Assembly (NCBI GenBank): GCA_038206235.1
Contig: JBBRBB010000011.1
Location: 58,277 to 122,276, forward strand
From: JBBRBB01 sp038206235
Lineage (GTDB): Bacteria; Bacteroidota; Bacteroidia; Chitinophagales; Chitinophagaceae
Length of the DNA stretch: 64,000 nt
Direction of reading: 5' to 3'
Shown here: positions 59,377 through 64,000 of the stretch, piece after piece
How the letters are laid out: each line of letters begins with the position of its first letter
How positions within the stretch are numbered: the stretch's first letter is position 1
Position numbers and translations under genes: made by a program
Notes under the pieces: model-generated
The model's input: only the letters and a program-made list of their open reading frames with translations
Databases searched by the model: none
What the model was told of the DNA's origin: nothing

Positions 59377-62130
59377 AGTTACTGGCGGAAATCGTTTTCC
59401 TGTTTTATAAATAATTATTCCTGCAATCGCAAGAATAATTACAACACACATGATTATCCATTTTACGTTAGTATCAGGGTTTTTAGAAATACCAATGCCA
59501 ATAATTCCCGCCCAATAGTAAGGCGAATATTTATCGTTGCTTAGAGAAGATTTTAAGTAATTTATTTTTGCCTTATGCAGTGCGTTATTATAGCTGTTGC
59601 TTTTAATATTGCTGTAAAAGCTTTTGAATATTGAAGCGGTTGCTTCATCATTTACTTCCCAAAGACTGGTAATAATATTTTGTGCGCCGGCATAATAAAA
59701 ACCGCGGGCAAGGCTTATGGCTCCTTCACCCTTTTCCACTTTTCCTATTCCTGTTTTGCAGGCGCTTAATACTACAAGCTTTGCATGGAGTTGCATAGCA
59801 TATAATTCATTTAGATAAAGTGTGCTGTCAATAAATTCAATGCGGGGCATTGCACCTTCAGCATCTGCACTGGCATGTGTGGCAAGATGAATAATGGATG
59901 ATGAGGGCGCAAGTCTTTTAAAATTTGATAGAGAAGCCTGCTGTTTTTGTAAATAAGTTCCTTTAATATTTCGCACTATTTCTTTTATTTCATTGGCTGA
60001 ATATGGAAGCGGCGCCAGGTTGCGTTCATCATGATTAAATTCGGGAGCAAAGGCGAGCAATGTATTAGAAGATGTGCTGGTATAAAGTTGTTGCTTTAGT
60101 AAGGTTGCAACAGAATAACCATAAGATATTTCTGAGCTATTAACCAAATAAGGCAGTAACTTAAACGATAAGCTTTTTGCAGGTTTGGTAAGCAGTGCAT
60201 CGAAAGCAACAAAATTAAGAGCGCCATCAGGAATAATAATTAATGAATTTATTTTTTTACTTTTTATACAAGGCAGAATAAATTTTTCATAAGTGCTGTA
60301 CGCTGTCTGTTCAAATTCGTACGGAGCATTCGTTATGTTTTGCTTGCTGTTAAAGAAATTGATAAAGGAATCAATTACAGCGTTTGGCTGATTAATTTCT
60401 ATGAATGCAGGTGCACCATCTTTATATAATGCAATACTGTATGTAAGAGAATCCCCCGTAAAATATTCAATTATTGCCGCATTAGAATTGAGTAAATTCT
60501 TTACATCTGAAATACGCAAGCTATCTTCTTTTTCAAGCAGGTTTTCGTAAGCATTATTTTTAAATCGCAAAGCATCTTGTAACTGCTGCAGTTTTTTATC
60601 GGTCTGCTGCATTTGCTCTGCTGCAATATTCTTTACTGAATCATCTTTTTTATTTTCTGCTTCGGCAAATTCTGTTTCTGCATATGCATATTCCTGCTGT
60701 GCATGTTGTAATTGCTGAAACAGTGTATCGTTCTTTGCAATTACAGAGGTTGCTAAATTTCGTTTGATAGATTCAAGCAGAATAAAGGCTTTATTACGCT
60801 CTGCGAATGAAAAAGCTTTTTCAGCCCATTGCTTATCCTGATTTTTTTGATAAAGCATGTAACAAACAGAAATAGCTTTTTCACTTCGTTCACGGCTTTC
60901 ATTGAGCATTAATTGCTTCGATTCATTGTAGCTGAAATTAAGCAGCAGCTTGTATTCTGTTTTGAAGCTTAGTTCGTAACAATCGAGAGCAGCTTTTAAA
61001 AATTTTTCATCATTCGATGCCTGATATTTTTTTATGAATAAACCCGCTAAAGCATCTAATGACTCGAGGATAGTATTTTCTGCATAAATGCTCGCAGGCA
61101 GTGAAAATATATTGGCTGAATCTACCTGCGCAACAGTATATAAAGCGGTGTGGTAACAGAAAGCAGCGGAGTCATCATTATTCATCAGTTCATAAACATC
61201 GCCAATATAATTATAAACCTTTCCAATCTCTCTTCTCTTTATAGTTCCGAATGCCTGTAAATAAAATATAAGCGCCTGTTGTAAAGAATTTTTCGCCTCA
61301 TTCAATTTGCCTCTTTCAAAATAAACGTTTGCTTCAGTGGTTTTATAATCTGCCAGCCTTTCCAAATCATTTGCAGAACCCTTCAATTGCAGATAATACC
61401 CGTTAGCTGCATGTAAATATTTTACCGCTGTATCGGGTTGTTTTTTTTCGAGATAATCTTTACTCAACTCCGTATACATAGTGAGCAGTTGCCGGGATGC
61501 GACACCTGAAAGATTAATGCCATTTTCAAGATATACAATTGCACTGTCAAATAATTTTTTATTTCTCAGCGCAATAGAAATATTATTAATCTCAGCAGAC
61601 AGGTTTAATATATTTTTTGTTTTAGTATAATACTCTATTGCAATTTTTTTGTGCAGAATTGCTTTGTTATAATCCCCAAACCGGCTGTAAATATTTCCCA
61701 GCCTGAGATGCGTATAAGCAGATTGCTCAGTTTGCGGCAATAACATCTGCTGCTGAAATACAAGGTATTTGTTTAAAAGATTTTCGGCAGAAGAAAAATC
61801 CTGCACATCATCCATATCAGTGCCTTTATAAAAGAGTGCATCTAACAAATATTGAACATTGGCAGTATCCTTTATTAATATGCTCTCATAACTTAAAATA
61901 GAATCAAGATAAGCATGCGTCTTGTTTAATATACTCTTTGCTTTAATGGGATTATTTTGTACAGGCAGAAATTGATTTGTGTATAAAGAGTCGTACACGT
62001 GTATCTGTTGCGAGAGCCACACATCGTCAATTGGGGAAGCAATTTCAGGCGTAGTATCTATTTCTTTTTTTTTACTGCACGAAAAAAGAAAAAGAAAAAG
62101 GGAGCATACATATAAGAGCTTTGTTACCAT
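59362..62130 (-). CDS. CHAT-domain protease lipoprotein with TPR repeats
   Basis: 922 residues. Lipoprotein signal with lipobox LFSC (about Cys18), then helical TPR repeats (about 60-470), a coiled-coil segment (about 480-560), a CHAT caspase-like domain (about 600-880) and one C-terminal membrane helix (WIIMCVVIILAIAGIIIYKT) with a short basic tail. The His/Cys dyad is visible: His752 in IHLATHASAD and Cys791 in VLSACKTGIG, then LWEVNDEAT. The topology suggests a periplasmic protease held by lipid and membrane helix. 42 nt after the Cys-rich gene, same operon. Confidence 0.9.
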   Translation of the reverse strand: MVTKLLYVCSLFLFLFSCSKKKEIDTTPEIASPIDDVWLSQQIHVYDSLYTNQFLPVQNNPIKAKSILNKTHAYLDSILSYESILIKDTANVQYLLDALFYKGTDMDDVQDFSSAENLLNKYLVFQQQMLLPQTEQSAYTHLRLGNIYSRFGDYNKAILHKKIAIEYYTKTKNILNLSAEINNISIALRNKKLFDSAIVYLENGINLSGVASRQLLTMYTELSKDYLEKKQPDTAVKYLHAANGYYLQLKGSANDLERLADYKTTEANVYFERGKLNEAKNSLQQALIFYLQAFGTIKRREIGKVYNYIGDVYELMNNDDSAAFCYHTALYTVAQVDSANIFSLPASIYAENTILESLDALAGLFIKKYQASNDEKFLKAALDCYELSFKTEYKLLLNFSYNESKQLMLNESRERSEKAISVCYMLYQKNQDKQWAEKAFSFAERNKAFILLESIKRNLATSVIAKNDTLFQQLQHAQQEYAYAETEFAEAENKKDDSVKNIAAEQMQQTDKKLQQLQDALRFKNNAYENLLEKEDSLRISDVKNLLNSNAAIIEYFTGDSLTYSIALYKDGAPAFIEINQPNAVIDSFINFFNSKQNITNAPYEFEQTAYSTYEKFILPCIKSKKINSLIIIPDGALNFVAFDALLTKPAKSLSFKLLPYLVNSSEISYGYSVATLLKQQLYTSTSSNTLLAFAPEFNHDERNLAPLPYSANEIKEIVRNIKGTYLQKQQASLSNFKRLAPSSSIIHLATHASADAEGAMPRIEFIDSTLYLNELYAMQLHAKLVVLSACKTGIGKVEKGEGAISLARGFYYAGAQNIITSLWEVNDEATASIFKSFYSNIKSNSYNNALHKAKINYLKSSLSNDKYSPYYWAGIIGIGISKNPDTNVKWIIMCVVIILAIAGIIIYKTGKRFPPVTKKGH

Positions 62131-62172
62131 GAAGCCTTATTTATATGCAATGTAAAGCTTACAATAATATTT

Positions 62173-63705
62173 TTAATCCTTATCTTTTTTACACCATTTG
62201 GGTTTGTGTGTCTTTACTTCGCAGGGTGCCTCTTTAATATCTGTACATTTATCCTTGTCTGCGTTTTTATCATCATTACAGCAGCAGCAACGAAATATTT
62301 CAGATTTGCATTGGACGCATTCATTTTTAAGATTTGTAATTACATCGTTTGTTTTAACAGGCGGGTTTTTTTCGAATATAATTTCTGCGTGGGCACGCAA
62401 GGTTCTTTCAGCATGCGAATATATATATACGGGTAAAACTTTTGTGTACAAAATTAATCTTCCCTGAGTTAAATTGCCATCAGGGTGAGTGTCTTCATCT
62501 AAACCTCTGAGGTGTGCATTTTTAATAATAAACTTTTGCATTCCGGTAACGGGATCAGGGGGGGTTGCCCGCAAATCAGGATTATTGCGAAATAGCCACC
62601 TGTTGCCGCCTAATTCACATGCATAATCTTCTACTTTAACTTCTCTCGGCAAGAAAGTATTTATTGTTATTTCATTGGCAATCTTGTTTCCCTCATTTTG
62701 AAAATAAACAGAGTAAGTAATTGCCGCATTTGCTGTATCACGCATTTCAACGCATGTCGGATTTACAAACATATAATTAGGGTCATGTGTATCTGTGGTT
62801 TTAAGTTCAATGGTGTTCTGAGATGTGTTGCCATTTTCAGCTATAAGAATAGCTTTAAGATGGGTAATAGTATTATAAGGTATGTTTCCAAAACTATTTA
62901 CAGGTGAAAGGGTAATAAAGATATTTCTGGCAGGGTTAGAATAAATAGAGCTGTCAGTAGTATATTCAATCACTATCCTGTTGTTATAATTACCCTGCAG
63001 TGCGCTATAGCCGGTAGTTGCAACAAGGCTTTCACCCCGGTATTTTCTAAAAAAAGAAATGGATTGTGTGCCGCCGCTGTTGGTGTATGGGTATGTATCA
63101 GAAGACTGAGCAACATTAAAAATATCTCCTTGCGCAGCATCGTTATAGAGAAGAACTATGTTTCCTTTCCTGCCTATGGGTCTGTAGCCAATCGCAAAAG
63201 TCATTTCATCACCTGCCGCAACACTCCATACATTAGGGGTAATCTTAATGTTCTCATCCTCATTTAGCCTTGTATCCATTGAAGCAGAATTGGTATTTAC
63301 CCCTTGTGCAAGAACATATAAAAGTCTTGTGGGTCTTCCTCCGCCATTATCGTAAAACGCAGTGGCATCTGCTATTATATTTGTTCGGCTGCCACCTGCC
63401 AAGTATGTTTTAGCAACACTGCATTGGTCAATAGAATAATTGCCATCTCCAAATTCAAGGAACAGGGAGATTCGTGGTGTACCGGGTGCAGCACTGCTTG
63501 CTGATGCGCAAAGCAAAGGATAATCCCCTGATGTAAGATTATAGCTGATTGTAGTGGTAAGATTACCGCCAGCAATGGGCGGGTTGGTTACAATACGCTG
63601 CGCAAAAACGAAACAAGCTATGCAAATGAATGTTACAATTAAAAAGATTGATTTATACAAATATTTTGTTGCTGAAGTTGAGGCTTTGGAAATTTTTGTT
63701 TTCAT
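62173..63705 (-). CDS. Secreted protein with DUF11-like domain and Cys-rich tail
   Basis: 510 residues. Signal peptide (about 18-36, FLIVTFICIACFVFAQ). The middle is beta-rich; residues about 325-440 look like a DUF11/conserved-repeat domain (ITYSVYFQNEGNKIANEITI, NTFLPREVKVEDY). The last 50 residues hold nine Cys, including FRCCCCN and KWCKKDKD, in a Lys/Asp-rich setting. No catalytic motif seen. First gene of a two-gene unit with the CHAT protease; it may be its target or partner (inference). Confidence 0.75.
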   Translation of the reverse strand: MKTKISKASTSATKYLYKSIFLIVTFICIACFVFAQRIVTNPPIAGGNLTTTISYNLTSGDYPLLCASASSAAPGTPRISLFLEFGDGNYSIDQCSVAKTYLAGGSRTNIIADATAFYDNGGGRPTRLLYVLAQGVNTNSASMDTRLNEDENIKITPNVWSVAAGDEMTFAIGYRPIGRKGNIVLLYNDAAQGDIFNVAQSSDTYPYTNSGGTQSISFFRKYRGESLVATTGYSALQGNYNNRIVIEYTTDSSIYSNPARNIFITLSPVNSFGNIPYNTITHLKAILIAENGNTSQNTIELKTTDTHDPNYMFVNPTCVEMRDTANAAITYSVYFQNEGNKIANEITINTFLPREVKVEDYACELGGNRWLFRNNPDLRATPPDPVTGMQKFIIKNAHLRGLDEDTHPDGNLTQGRLILYTKVLPVYIYSHAERTLRAHAEIIFEKNPPVKTNDVITNLKNECVQCKSEIFRCCCCNDDKNADKDKCTDIKEAPCEVKTHKPKWCKKDKD

Positions 63706-63796
63706 AAAGAAATTTTTAGGATAAATTTTGCTGAAGAAAAATTGTTTAAGGTGCAGTTAATAGGATAAACAAATATAAATACATAAACAACAAATT

Positions 63797-63833
63797 GCAA
63801 AAGCTTCTGCATGTATGTGTGCAGAAGCTTTGC
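63797..63833 (-). terminator. Hairpin terminator of the gene at the right edge
   Basis: GCAAAAGCTTCTGCA-TGTATG-TGTGCAGAAGCTTTGC: 12 or more bp of stem, 13 nt past the stop of the partial gene. The following U-tract is weak. Confidence 0.65.
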
Positions 63834-63845
63834 AAAAGAGAGCAA

Positions 63846-64000
63846 TTATCCTCTTATATAACTTTCTATTTCTTCCATTTCGCCATCACTTACTCTTACT
63901 CTTTTTATTTGTGTTTCGTTTTGAATAAGCACTAAGTAAATGAGATTGTCATTGCCCGGAACTTTGATTTCGTCAACACCAAGTATGGAATAATCCCAGT
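63846..64000 (-). CDS. C-terminal end of an unknown gene (partial)
   Basis: An open minus frame enters from the right edge and stops at 63846-63848. The 51 visible residues (WDYSILGVDEIKVPGNDNLI ... EMEEIESYIRG) show no motif I recognise. Confidence 0.5.
   Translation of the reverse strand, partial: WDYSILGVDEIKVPGNDNLIYLVLIQNETQIKRVRVSDGEMEEIESYIRG

Overview
The window comes from a member of the Bacteroidota, most likely Chitinophagales/Chitinophagaceae. The support is a GldB gliding lipoprotein, an IPExxxVDY-family protein, a DUF4421 protein, a SecA of about 1,100 residues, lipoproteins with short lipoboxes, and repeated promoters of the Bacteroidota type (TTG, 19-20 nt, TAnnTTTG). The DNA is AT-rich. 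I see no rRNA, tRNA or CRISPR array and no intact mobile element.

Layout. 1-4100: tail of a probable rhomboid protease, two tandem membrane-anchored EEP-fold proteins, cysS. 4100-8460: 2'-5' RNA ligase-like protein, then on the plus strand a UmuD-like protein without its catalytic residues, a SplB-like radical SAM enzyme (PA0069 family) and a TcmP / Gp37_Gp68 three-Cys pair. 8490-11540: feoB followed by a GH16-like lipoprotein. 11650-18400: M28 peptidase, IPExxxVDY protein, pterin dehydratase, a broken META gene, rplS, persulfide-dioxygenase-like MBL/rhodanese protein, desaturase. 18600-20000: AraC-type regulator and an IS66 remnant. 20100-27000: apaG, gldB, nadE, universal stress protein, DUF4421, thiolase. 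27078-28866: a UvrD-like helicase broken by a frameshift and a stop. 29043-41313: a 22-gene S10-spc ribosomal protein operon from rpsJ to secY, not followed by the usual infA-rpsM-rpsK-rpsD-rpoA-rplQ block. 41587-50211: ICMT-like methyltransferase, hyperacidic protein, small proteins, a RelE-type toxin broken by frameshift with its antitoxin, secA, a MORN-repeat protein. 50591-54639: atpG, scpB, lysA, an MlaF-like ATPase. 54785-59310: an orphan TPP riboswitch with terminator, ileS, a DksA-like protein with a histone-H1-like arm. 59362-64000: a lipoprotein CHAT protease with TPR repeats and a Cys-rich secreted partner, plus the tail of an unknown gene.

The strongest unexplained signal is the spacer DNA. 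Nearly every spacer, including those inside the ribosomal operon, consists of degenerate tandem words of 7-9 nt, a different word in each spacer, often with a reverse-complement arm. The same words occur in frame inside ileS. A second repeat family (GGTCTGAC...CCCGGGTCTGACC) occurs four times and shows compensatory changes in its hairpin. Other candidates are the UmuD/radical SAM/TcmP cluster, the TPP riboswitch in front of ileS, a promoter placed directly before a terminator at 24481-24550, and the CHAT/Cys-rich operon. Several genes (META, IS66, helicase, RelE) are decaying.
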